Below, piece after piece: positions 22,501 to 33,334 of a stretch of 64,000 nucleotides of DNA. The notes under the pieces were generated by a model. The model had not been told where the DNA came from and did not search any database. It was given only the letters and a program-made list of their open reading frames with translations. The DNA is from Chelydra serpentina (taxonomy: Eukaryota; Chordata; Testudines; Chelydridae): contig JBAIAC010000059.1 in the NCBI GenBank assembly GCA_037349315.1, positions 23,778,501 through 23,842,500 on the forward strand. The letters are read 5' to 3'. Numbering within the stretch: the first letter of the stretch is position 1; the number at the start of each line of letters is the position of its first letter. Made by a program: the position numbers and the translations under genes.

Positions 22501-24970
22501 TAAAAATATGTACACTCATTGTCAGGAGTGGATGGAATTTACCACAGCTACGACCTCTGCATCTGGAAGCAGAAAAACCCCTACATTGCAAACCTCAGTC
22601 TTGCCTGGGTTTAGCCTCAGCCAGCTAGCCACAGCAGTTCAGCCCTGTTCAGTCTTCTCAATAATCGCATGCAAGAAAAGAAGATTGGAGACTGGGAAAT
22701 AGTTGGTGAGACTGTCAGGATCAAGATATGATTTCTTCAGTGTGGGTCTTACCGGCAAAGGACTTAATATCACCATGCTGGACTTTACCAGCTATGAAGG
22801 GCTAGAATCCAACTGCCAGTAAGTTCTGCCAGATAAATTTAGAACCTCAATCAGCTGTCACCATCAGGGCTGTACTGGTTTGACACCAGTGATATTGCCC
22901 ACCATGTAGACAACTCCTCAAAGCCAAATAATCTCCTGCTTCCAAGTGAAGGCTGCTTGGATTCACTTGGCTGTCCGCCTGGATCGTTTCTTCTGCTGAT
23001 GATTTTGCAGAAGTTATGATGCAGAGAAGAAAGAACTTCCTCCATCTCCATTCTAGCCCTGGTATAAGACTTATTCCTTGTTGCAGTCCGACCAACATCA
23101 CAATTCTAACCTCCACTCCATTATGTGTCATGTGTTACATATTGTAGCAGGAAGGAACTTGATTGCCTACTAGGTTTTCTTGCTCTAATTTTAGTGGTGG
23201 CTTTGTAAGTTATGACTATGTAGAAATGTATGTGAATATAAAAATACATATATTTTCCCTCCCTGCTGGGTCCAGTCCCAGCCTAGTGCATTCTAGACGA
23301 CTTCAGTACTTAAATGACATTTTGCCGTTCATCTTAGTGAAGTGTTTTGAGATGTGCTAGTTTGAAAGTCCTTCTACTGTACTGTCCTGTTTGTAAAGAG
23401 AATTTGTATCTCATTTACTTAATATGGCATCCAACTTGGCTTCAGCACCTGAGTATGCACAATGAACTTTTGAACCCAAGGCATTTGGCCCAGAGTATTG
23501 CCTGTGGGATTGATACTCATTTAAATAAATGAGTATTTGAGGTTTGCCTGGACATGATGTAATGGAGATAATTGCAGAACCATTTGGCTTTTAACCGCAG
23601 ACAGCAACTTTTTTTTTTAAGAAATGTTCTGTATTTAACTTAACTAAATAAAGACATTAATTTTAAATCTCTGCTACCTCATGTAGCTTGGAAATTATGG
23701 TTAATACAAAACTTCCCCAAAACTTTCCGGTTTAAGGAATTGTAGTTATTTTTAGCTGTCTCAAGCAGGAGACTTTCATCTGCAAGGAGTCCATTGATTA
23801 ACCTCTCTTGCATAGCTCCAGGGTGTCTCACGAGTGGATTAGCTCCATGCTTCAAAATGATACCTGTGCACCACTTATCTGCTCTTCCCATTTTTTTTCT
23901 ACGCTTTTCCCTTTCTGCTTTCAAAAATGTAATTTCAAAAAGTGTTTAAATTCTTACCTGTTTCAAGAAAACAGAAAGAAGAGATGGGCAATAATTGGCT
24001 CCCTTATGTAGAGCTTATGCCATTAATTCTTCAGCAGAACACGGTGATTTCCTGTTGGTGCTACACATTTAGGGTTGTGTGAGAGATTTTAGGAGTCTAT
24101 TGCTTTGCCTTAATATTTAATACAGTAAGCAATAAATACACACTGCAGTATATTTAAGTAAATGTTAGTTGCTAGGTAGCCTTAAAATTCACAGTCTTAA
24201 AAAATGCTTAAGTCCTACCATAATCTGCAAGGTGGAGTCAATGCATTATAGCAGGGATTTCTATATATGGTACAGATATATGTACATCCCTTTGACTGGA
24301 TGAGACCGTGCATTTGCTAGCTTTTAAGAATTTTCTTGGTTACAATCCATTAACTGGAACTGGTGACCAGAGGATACCTTAATATCTCCAAACTGGAAGC
24401 TTCACGCCCAACATAACTTCGTCATGAAAGAGATGCATATAATGTTTGTAAATTTGTGCATGTCTTTTGCAGAGCTATGACAGAAATGTCAAGTTTTAAA
24501 TCTGAGAGTTTTTTCTCTATATTCAGAAGCCCACCAAGAATGAGTACACTAAATTTCAAGGTTTTAACTTAACGTGAGCCTGACAGTTGTGAGTCAACCT
24601 GTTACAAGCTTGTCTGTGTGTGTGTGTCTACTCTGTGTGCACACAGCATTCAAGCTAGTCATCTAATTGTTTTCAGGCTGTCCACATTGAAACTTCTTAT
24701 AGAATTTATGGGTGCCTTGTGGCTCTCCAATATATAATCAGGCATTTAATGGAACAACAATGGTGTAAGCATGTTTATAGTGAATCATTTTGAATCTACC
24801 TTGGCAATCTTTCTTTGAGTCACAAGAAAATGGAAGCATCATTAAACAAAGAACGGTTACCTCCACATGCTTTACAATTTTAATATCCTGGTGCTGAAAG
24901 AATCTCCAAATGATAGTAAAAAGGAGCTTCTGTATAGAATAACTTTAAGAAGATAAAGGACCATCTGGTA
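19590..24970. other. LRP5: Presumed LRP5 intron 7, no recognised exon
   Basis: Long stretch without a recognised exon, RNA gene or clear transposon. The part at 20,690-21,180 is repeat-free to my eye and rich in AATTA and TAAT words, so it may be a conserved non-coding block. A frame pair around 22,847-23,131 is open on the minus strand but has no similarity I know. Confidence 0.35.
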
Positions 24971-24974
24971 TAGG

Positions 24975-25165
24975 AAGGATAGTCAAGTGGATAAGACACT
25001 GGACTGGGACTCAGCAGACCTGAGTTAAACTTCTAGCTCAGCCACAGCCTTCCTGTGTAACCTAGAGTAAGTCATTTAATCTACCCCATGTCTCACCTCC
25101 CCACCTGTAAAATGGGAACAGTTTCCTCCCACACAGAGGTGTTCTTGAGGATAAAATCTAATGAT
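24975..25165 (+). repeat. MIR-like SINE
   Basis: Nearly full MIR layout: GATAGTCAAGTGGATAAGAC (A-box area), GACTCAGCAGACCTGAGTTA (B-box area), TTCCTGTGTAACC, AGTCATTTAATC, CACCTGTAAAATGGGAACAG and TGAGGATAAAAT. Confidence 0.75.
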
Positions 25166-25375
25166 TTTGTGCTGCTCAGATACTACAGTGACAAGGACCA
25201 TGTAGTTACCTAGATAGATCTCAGAAATACTGAACATAAAAGAAACTGAATGGCCCAGGGTATGGATAATGAAATACAAAGTCTGTCCCTTCTTGATCAC
25301 AGTTTCACAGGTACTCATTACCACCATCTATTGGCAGTGGGATGGCCACATATATAGGGTCTTCTCTCGTCTGTA

Positions 25376-26590
25376 TCATAGAACCTTAGAATCTCAGGGT
25401 TGGAAGGGACCTCAGGAGGTCATCTAGTCCAACCCCCTGCTCAAAGCAGGACCAACCCCAACTAAATCATCCCAGCCAGGGCTTTGTCAAGCGTGACCTT
25501 AAAAACCTCTAAGGAAGGAGATTCCACCGCCTCCCTAGGTAACCCATTCCAGTGCTTCACCACCCTACTAGTGAAAAAGTTTTTCCTAATATCCAACCTA
25601 AACCTCCCCCTCTTCAACTTGAGACCATTACTCCTTGTTCTGTCATTTTCTACCACTGAGAACAGTCTAGATCCATCCTCTTTGGAACCCCCTTTCAGGT
25701 AGTTGAAAGCAGCTGTCAAATCCCCCCTCACTCTTCTCTTCTGCAGGCTAAACAATCCCAGTTCCCTCAGCCTCTCCTCATAAGTCATGTGCTCCAGCCC
25801 CCTAATCATTTTTGTTGCCCTCCGCTGGACTCTTTCCAATTTATCCACATCCTTCTTGTAGTGTGGGGCCCAAAACTGGACACAGTACTCCAGATGAGGC
25901 CTCACCAGTGCCGAATAGAGGGGAATAATCACGTCCCTCGATCTGCTGGAAATGCCCCTACTTATGCAGCCCAAGATGCCGTTAGCCTTCTTGGCAACAA
26001 GGGTACACTGTTGACTCATATTCAGCTTTTTGTCCACTGTAACCCCTAGGTCCTTTTCTGCAGAACCGCTGCCCAGCCATTCGGTCCCTAGTCTATAGCA
26101 GTGCATGGGATTCTTCCGTCCTAAGTGCAGGACTCTGCACTTGTCCTTGTTGAACCTCATCATATTTCTTTTGGCCCAATCCTCTAATTTGTCTAGGTCC
26201 CTCTGTATCCTATCCCTACCCTCCAGCGTATCAACCACTCCTCCCAGTTTAGTGTCATCTGCAAACTTGCTAAGGGTGCAGTCCACACCATCCTCCAGAT
26301 CGTTGATGAAGATATTGAACAAAACCGGCCCCAGCACCGACCCTTGGGGCACTCCACTTGATACCGGCTGCCAACTAGACATGGAGCCATTGATCACTAC
26401 CCGTTGAGCACGACCATCCAGCCAGTTTTCTATCCACCTTACCGTCCATTCATCCAGCCCATACTTCTTTAACTTGCTGGCAAGAACACTGTGGGAGACT
26501 GTATCAAAAGCTTTGCTAAAGTCAAGAAATAGCACATCCACTGCTTTCCCCTCATCCACAGAGCCGGTTATCTCATCATAGAAGGCTGTA
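25376..26590 (-). mobile_element. CR1 LINE, 5'-truncated, reverse transcriptase frame intact
   Basis: Minus-strand copy with an unbroken frame of about 375 CR1 codons ending at 25462. Similarity begins near 26590 at [17 protein letters not shown]; upstream codons of the same frame are chance extension. Reverse transcriptase blocks are visible: [24 protein letters not shown], the catalytic FADD in [10 protein letters not shown] and [14 protein letters not shown]. The maturase-like tail follows ([27 protein letters not shown]). The 3' end reads GGTTCTATGA in complement. The endonuclease and N-terminal RT are missing, so it cannot move. It lies antisense to LRP5 in presumed intron 7. Confidence 0.92.
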
Positions 26591-27019
26591 CTGTGGAGCA
26601 AGCTGGGCTTGAGTTCTGTGGCACGGTTCTCTGTGGTTTCTCTGACAGCCGAGATATTTTGCAACAACTTAAATTTAATGATGGAGGCTTTTTATTGAAT
26701 TACACTGGAAAATGTATAGTAGCCAGGACAGTGTTCCCTGTGTTAGTTTCATATTACAACCACCCAACTTATTTTATGCCACCCACACACTACATTTTCA
26801 AGGTAAGACAGAATTATTTTACAAAATGTATAACTACATTATAATAATCATAGGGGAAGTGCTGGAAACTGAAGGCTTTGACAACTGCATTGAAAGGGAT
26901 AGCTAGGGCTTTTGATTCCTGGGGAGGTATAGGAGGCCGTTTGATCACACAGGAGATGGTTGAAATTTTCCTCTGTCTTTCCACTTTGTGGAGCAGGTGA
27001 ATGTGGCTTTAAGTTCGTG

Positions 27020-27073
27020 GCTATGGGGGGGGGGGGAGAGGGAGAGAGAGAGAGAGTGTGTGTGTGTGTGTGC
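27020..27073. repeat. Simple repeat cluster: G-run, (GA)n, (TG)n
   Basis: A poly-G run, then GA repeats, then about ten TG repeats in succession. The short frames across it are low-complexity. Confidence 0.85.
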
Positions 27074-27820
27074 ACGAGAACTCCTAATTTTCCTACCTTG
27101 CCCAACAACCCTTTACATTACAACAACCATCTGGCTCCAGTGTCTTCCATTGCATCTGGCAAAAATGGACAAACACATTAATCATAATTGGAGGTTTGTG
27201 TTAAAACACTCAGCAGTGAAATAGTTAAGTGTTGACACTTAAATGTTCATTGTTGGGTGCTTGGGGGGTCTCACACCTCTGTGATTTCAATCTGTCTGTC
27301 GTCTTAGGAAGACAACTCTGCATCGGTTCATACTCATTTCACATCTCGAAGATTATCTTCACAACCGTAAGAGCTAGAAACAATTATTTTCACAGTGAAA
27401 GCTTACATTTTGAAGCAAGATTCCACAGATATTAAATCATGGAATACACACTGAATGGACATAAAGAATGAACTACCCTGGGGGTGGCTACTTCAGATCA
27501 GGAGTGACATTCATGGGATTTACATTGCTTATACTGTGTCAGTTCATAGGGTAAATGGAAAATTACTACTTCCAGGCTTGTCAATCTGAAATTTACTCTT
27601 TGAACTAAATCCATTTACCTTTTATTTTTAAATTAGGATTTGTCAAAAAATGTTTGTCAAAATGATTTTCTGACCAATAATGCCGTTTCAGTGAGACTGG
27701 AATTTTTCACCAAGTTGTGTACATTTGTTTAGAAAAAAATGGGAAAAACATTAAAAAATGTTGGAACAATCCCATTTGGACACTTTCGAAATGGAACGTT
27801 TCAATTTTCACTTTGAAATT

Positions 27821-27888
27821 ACTTTTTGTTTTTTTCAATTTACATATATATATATATATATATATGTAAATTGAAAAAAACAAAAAGT
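27821..27888. repeat. Perfect 68-bp palindrome with (AT)n centre
   Basis: Base 27821 pairs with 27888 and so on to the centre without a mismatch. The arm outside the AT core is ACTTTTTGTTTTTTTCAATT followed by TAC, with its exact complement on the other side. Further (AT)n tracts follow at 27890-27901, 27930-27950 and 27985-28010. Such DNA can extrude a cruciform and is prone to deletion. Confidence 0.95.
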
Positions 27889-27972
27889 TTTATATATATA
27901 TGTTATTTGAATTGTTTCATTTTATATAATATATATATATATATATAATTTGAATTTTCATTTTTATTCTGA

Positions 27973-28011
<39 letters not shown>

Positions 28012-28449
28012 CCCAATTGACCCAAAATGAATTTGTTTTCAGAAATTTAAGAAAAATAATAGGATTTTGGCTTTTCTTCCCAATTTGGGATGAATTTTTG
28101 TTTGTTTTTTGAAATCTCAAAATTGTTTGCAGAATGGAAATCAATTTTCTGACAAGCTCTATGTATAGGTAACATAGCGGATGTAGACTGCCTGACTACC
28201 TCCTCACCTTAAATGTTATGCGGTAGAAGAGTTGTTCCTACTTTGTCTAGAGATGCTAGCACTTCATTTGTGTTACACCATTTCCTAAACCCGTTTGTAT
28301 AGAGCATGAGTGTGTTGTTTCCAGAAGGTGGTCTCTAGATAGACTTGCTGGAGTGGCAAAAGCACCTTCCAAAAAAGTATGACCAGATTTGTTTCAACTA
28401 CTGTATTAGAAGTGATGGTTTTTCCTCTCCTCTCTTATCTGCCCCACAG

Positions 28450-28666
28450 GTAATAAACGTTGACGGAACAATGAGAAAAACTCTACTAGAAGATAAACTT
28501 CCTCATATATTTGGGTTTACTTTGCTGGGGGACTACATTTACTGGACAGACTGGCAGAGACGAAGCATCGAAAGAGTTCACAAAATAAGAGCAAGCAGGG
28601 ATATCATCATAGATCAGTTGCCAGACCTAATGGGCCTCAAAGCAGCAAGTGTGACCAAAGTGTTTG
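28450..28666 (+). CDS. LRP5: LRP5 exon 8 (human numbering): last part of beta-propeller 2
   Basis: LRP5 is a single-pass membrane Wnt co-receptor that works with Frizzled, and sclerostin and DKK1 bind its propellers. This 217-nt exon starts on a codon boundary after CCCCACAG and ends before GTAAGC, leaving one base of a split glycine codon. It encodes 72 residues with [13 protein letters not shown] and the propeller motif IYWTDW at residues 30-35, then RRSIERVHK and [13 protein letters not shown]. The length equals human exon 8. LRP5 rather than LRP6 is indicated by the RASRD residues after the motif and by the downstream exons. A reading frame extending upstream to 28345 is intron, not coding. 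Confidence 0.95.
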
Positions 28667-31636
28667 GTAAGCATAATCAATGTGAAATAGAATTGAGACA
28701 CTTTCCAGAGGGTTTTGTTAAACAATAACATTCACCCTTTTGGACAGGAATAATCCTGCTCTAATACGTTCTAATGCTGTTTAAAGGGAAACTACCTCTT
28801 TTTGTGAAGCTAGCATCGTGAAAATATCACAAGAGAAAAGCCTGCTTTCGTGACGATTGCCATAAAAAAAAACTGCCACGTATGAAAATACACCCGATGG
28901 TTTCTTCTGAAATTGCAGATTAATGCAATAAGCAAAATGGAAGCAGTTTTCTTGCTCTACTATTCTTAAAGAGTAGGCAACTATTCATCCACTGTATCAG
29001 TGAGGAGGTAAAATTTTGTAGCCTATTACAGCATTCCAGTGAAGTGATAGACATCCGTCAAACATCTTTTCCATGCTTTTTCCTCTGTAATGGTCAACCT
29101 AGGGCGTATCCTGCCACAAGCTAGGAGTGACGTGACAAGATGTGCGTGATTTCCCTGGCTTGTATGCAGAAATCCACAAAATGCTGTAGTTCCTGCTGCA
29201 TTTACTGTCACTAACCTCTTAGTGACAGTAAACATAAATCCTTTGCAGAGCTTCTGTCACGCGTTGTGATATGTAGCAGGGATTTAATTTCCATATCTAA
29301 CGGAGGAGGAATTGTCTACTCGCTCATATACTCTTACTAGTGGGGACGGGGAGGTGGTGAGGAGATCCAAATCAAGTACTACCATTAAGCCCCTACCAGT
29401 TTTCCCTCACTAAGCTCCTGTCTTCCCCAATTCTTACACCTGCACCCCTATACAGCTTGGCATCCCCAGTGCATGTCCTTAACTGTCCGCTCTGGTCACA
29501 GTAGGGTCTTTTCCACTGTGTCCCCTCTTGCTTCCCATGTGTGGCAGACTGTGTACACGTGTCTGTCACACTGTCGCTGTCTTTATCCACGGTAATCTGT
29601 ACATACTACTAGAAAGGCAAGAAGCTGCTCTGTGCAGCAGACCTGTGAGGCAGAATAAGAGGTGGGAGTCTTGCAAGCAGGCAGTTTATCTCGTACAGCC
29701 TGAGAACTGGGAAAGCAGGACGTACGCACTAACCCTTGTGACCTCAGAGCCCCAGAAGAGAGGATGAGCTACCTGCAAGTTGCTGAGAAAGGGCCGAGGA
29801 AAGGCCCAGCCAGGACTCCAGTGGCCCTGTGAGATTCTCTTGCTTGGGGAGGCAGATTCAAAATTGTGGGCTGAAGCTCACTGTGAGATCTTTTGGGAGC
29901 ACACTGAATTTGTTTCTCCTATTGTCACCCCGTTTTTCCAGCACAAACGTCTGATGATTTTCAGACTCTGGGTCCCCCAAGGTAGGACAATATTCTGTAC
30001 TGGGTTCAGTTGGAGAATAACTAAGGAACTTGTTCTGTGGCTTGCAGTCAGAACAAGGCCGCCTGAACTCAAAGAGAGGCACTTCAATCTAGACCCAGGC
30101 ATGGCACTAAAAAAGAAATTGAACGATGCCACATTTAACAGCAGCTGGGATCTCTAACTTGATCCCACTCTGTGTTCATCCTAGAAGAGCTTCAATATAG
30201 GAATAGGAGTACTGGAACTGGTTTCAGGCCCTAGAGCAGTGGCTTTGAAACCTGCAAGGTGCTGAGCATGTCCTGTGAGTTGCCAAGCAGCCTGAACTCT
30301 TACTGACTTCATCAGCTCTTAGTGGCAGCAACTCATTCACTCCACACATGTATACACTGTCTGGCACAGTGGAGCTCTGACCTGAGTGAGGAGGCCTTCA
30401 GATACTACTGTAGTGGTCAAGGGTACTGAGCACCTTTTGGGAGATGCTCAGCATATAGCAGTATCATGTCCTCTCATGTACAGATCTCCATACTTTCTGT
30501 GAATCATGTGGGTACCATAATTTAGCCCTCAGTTTGTAACATGATATGCTGTGAAAAGGGTAATTCCTTAATGCAGCAAATACCATAACGCTCCAGTATC
30601 AGACAGATACTGCAAATTAAATTTCATGCTAAACTACCCAAGCCCATGAGTGTATGCATAAAGATAATAGATTTATAGAAATATTTTTGTGGTCATTCTA
30701 CAGTATCACTCTAGTTTGCCCCTGAGTATTTACTTTGGTTACATACATCTTTAAAAAAATCACCATACTAGCGTATTTATCAAGGTCACTCACTTTAAAT
30801 AGGCCTGGAAGGGTGCAAAGTTCTGCAATGAAGCCACACAAAATAACCGTAACAAAGAAAATATATGTACATGATGGAGAGCCAGATCATTCACCGGTGT
30901 GAATCAACATAGCTTCCCTGAATTCAGTGGAGCTAGGCTGACGTACATCAGCTGAGGGTCAGGTCTGGAATCTTTGCCCCCTATAAAAGAAAACTAAACT
31001 TGGACTGGACTGACTTTTGAGACTTAACCATAGTAGCAATTTTTTTAAAAATGGCTATATCTCTGTTTGCAGCTGGTGAAGAGGGGCATTTATTTTGTTC
31101 TCCACTCCCATCTCTGTCCCCACCCCACCTCCTGCTGACCCTTCAGCATTTGTTCATAGGCACTCTGGTTTACTTGACCAACATAGGGGTGTGTGATGAT
31201 CTTATTGGAATTATGTTTAATGATGAGTCTCAGCAGTTGATTGGATTTAACAGCTGGGAAAAGGAGCTGCAGCTGTTGAGCTCTGTTCTCACGAGCGCAT
31301 GTCATTGAACTCAAGCACATTTAAAAATTCAGCTGAGAGGAAGATCTGTTGCCTGGCCAAAAATAAACAGACAAAACAAACACAACGGCCTGTTTTTAGT
31401 ACAGGAATGAAATCTGTGGAGAAAAACAGAAGAAAATATTTGGAGACGTTATCAATGTTATAAGAAGACTAATACTAGCCTTTAAATCCTTGGGTTGAGA
31501 GGAAAAGATCTGAGTTGATTTTTGGACCCCCTGTTGACATTCACAGCAATACGTTATCTCATAAGTCTGTAAATGCATTGCCCGTGATTCCATCCCAGAC
31601 AGTTTTATCTTTAATGGACCAATGTCTGCTTTTCAG
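28667..31636 (+). other. LRP5: LRP5 intron 8
   Basis: Donor GTAAGC, acceptor CTTTTCAG. A self-complementary old repeat lies at about 30,870-30,965 (CCAGATCATTCACCGGTGTG ... ATCAGCTGAGGGTCAGG). Open frames at 29,780-30,157 and 31,051-31,308 have no recognised domain. Nothing else recognised. Confidence 0.85.
30870..30965. repeat. Ancient palindromic interspersed repeat
   Basis: The left half (CCAGATCATTCACCGGTGTG, ATCAACATAGCTTCCCTGAA) is an imperfect inverted copy of the right half (TTCAGTGGAGCTAGGCTGAC, ATCAGCTGAGGGTCAGGTC). It is the clearest of several such copies in the window. Confidence 0.5.
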
Positions 31637-31926
31637 GAACCAATCCTTGTGCTGAGAATAATGGCGGCTGCAGCCATCTGTGTTTCTTCACACCTCTGGA
31701 GACCAGATGTGCTTGTCCCATAGGACTGGAGTTGCTGAGCGACATGAAGACCTGCATCATTCCTGAAGCCTTCCTTGTTTTCACCAGCAGAGCAGCAATT
31801 CATAGGATTTCCCTTGAAACCAACAATAATGATGTAGCTATTCCTCTTACTGGTGTCAAAGAGGCATCTGCTCTGGATTTTGATGTGTCTGATAATAGAA
31901 TCTATTGGACTGATATTAGCTTAAAG
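31637..31926 (+). CDS. LRP5: LRP5 exon 9: EGF2 and start of beta-propeller 3
   Basis: 290 nt, same as human exon 9. Its first two bases complete the glycine split from exon 8. The first 40 or so residues form an EGF-like module with six cysteines ([26 protein letters not shown]). Propeller 3 then begins with [20 protein letters not shown] and the blade motif [10 protein letters not shown]. The [10 protein letters not shown] segment is diagnostic of LRP5, since LRP6 differs there. Propeller 3 with EGF3 and propeller 4 form the DKK1 C-terminal-domain and Wnt3a binding half of the ectodomain in this family. The acceptor is good; the donor GTATTA is weak at positions +4 to +6. Confidence 0.96.
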
Positions 31927-33334
31927 GTATTATTAACATTTGAATTCCCTGAATATGAAGCCACAGTATAGTACCTTTAATCTCACAAAGATCTGTTTGT
32001 TATATAATATAGCACATATAATATTGGATGTCTAAATCTTGGCTGCCACATGCATTTAATCCATAAATTAATCTGTTTCAGACGTGCTTTCTGCAAGCCA
32101 CATATCATGGTAATTTGAATGCTTAGGTTGGCACTCTACTACACTTGCTAACCTTCTCTTTCCCCCTCCTCCCCATTTTGATTTGGAATCCAATCTAGTA
32201 AAAGAATTAAAATTTGGCAAGTAAACCTTGGGTCTCTTATCCTTAGCTCTGGTTCCCACTTGCTGCGTTTCAGTGAGGGAGCTTACAACGTTTTCACGCT
32301 AAAATATATCATCAGTGTGTTTCGGCAGCAGTTTGAAATTTGATATGTGACATTTCTGGTTTATATCCAGGTGTAGGCAAAGAAGAGTGTTGTATCATCC
32401 ATCACTGTTGTTTAATTTTCTTTTACATGAAGTTAGCAGTGGTGGAAAATGGCAGATTGATATCACTGGAAAATGAACTCCTCTGTTTAGCTTCTTAATA
32501 GGTACACTACAAACTGTGGAAGCTCTTCTGCCAGAGCGCTTCAGCCGTAACAGGGCAGGGATCATGGGGATAGTTCAGTTTCCACAGCCTTCCTACTGAG
32601 ACTAACTCAGGTGTCTGTTTAATGCTGGTAGTGGGTTTTGTGATGTGGACACCTTTCCTCTAGGAACTGTGCCAGTGTAATAAATTCATGTGCCCCAGAC
32701 CACACACACAATTACTAAATAAATCACAGTTCACCTTGGGAAATGGAACTAGCGCTCCCTTAGCTGTTAGTAGAACATTCTACTGCTATCCTTTTTATAG
32801 GTCAACCACTAGAAGGCAACATCTTTCCTTCATACTCTCTCTCACTCTCCTTGAAATGAAAAGCGTTCCCTTGTGTCTTCCTATCTCCCAGTATGTTAAT
32901 TCATTGGTTTTTGCAAGTTGTCATGAAATTGGACAGTGAAGTAGACGTAAGCGATGTAAAGTGGCTATTCAGAATGGACTTGGTCCCAAAATGGAGAGTA
33001 AAAATTGTATTCTGGCTCTAGATGATATCACTGGATACTGTGGGGTGGCCGTTTTACATGCACATTGTTATCAGTGGTTTCTTGTGTGCTATGTACATAT
33101 TCCTTGCTGCATGACCAGCTCTGTTAAGTGTATGTAACTGAAATTTAGGTTGAACCAGCAAACTCACACTCCTCATTAATGCTGAGACAAGCTTTGACTA
33201 ATACAAGAAAACCAACCAGCTAATTCCCCTTTCTCCAAATGAAGATACATTCCTATATAGGTTGAAAGCATTGCAAAGAATAAACAGAGAAAAGAATTTG
33301 GGACAAAATTTTAAAAGTGAACAGGTATGCGGGG

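Noticed and set aside
27821..28012. Replication origin or matrix attachment signal
   Set aside because: AT-repeat palindrome explains it; nothing specific supports an origin.
28345..28449. 35 codons in frame ahead of LRP5 exon 8, starting with Met
   Set aside because: Separated by a clear CCCCACAG acceptor and unlike any LRP5 sequence; intronic.
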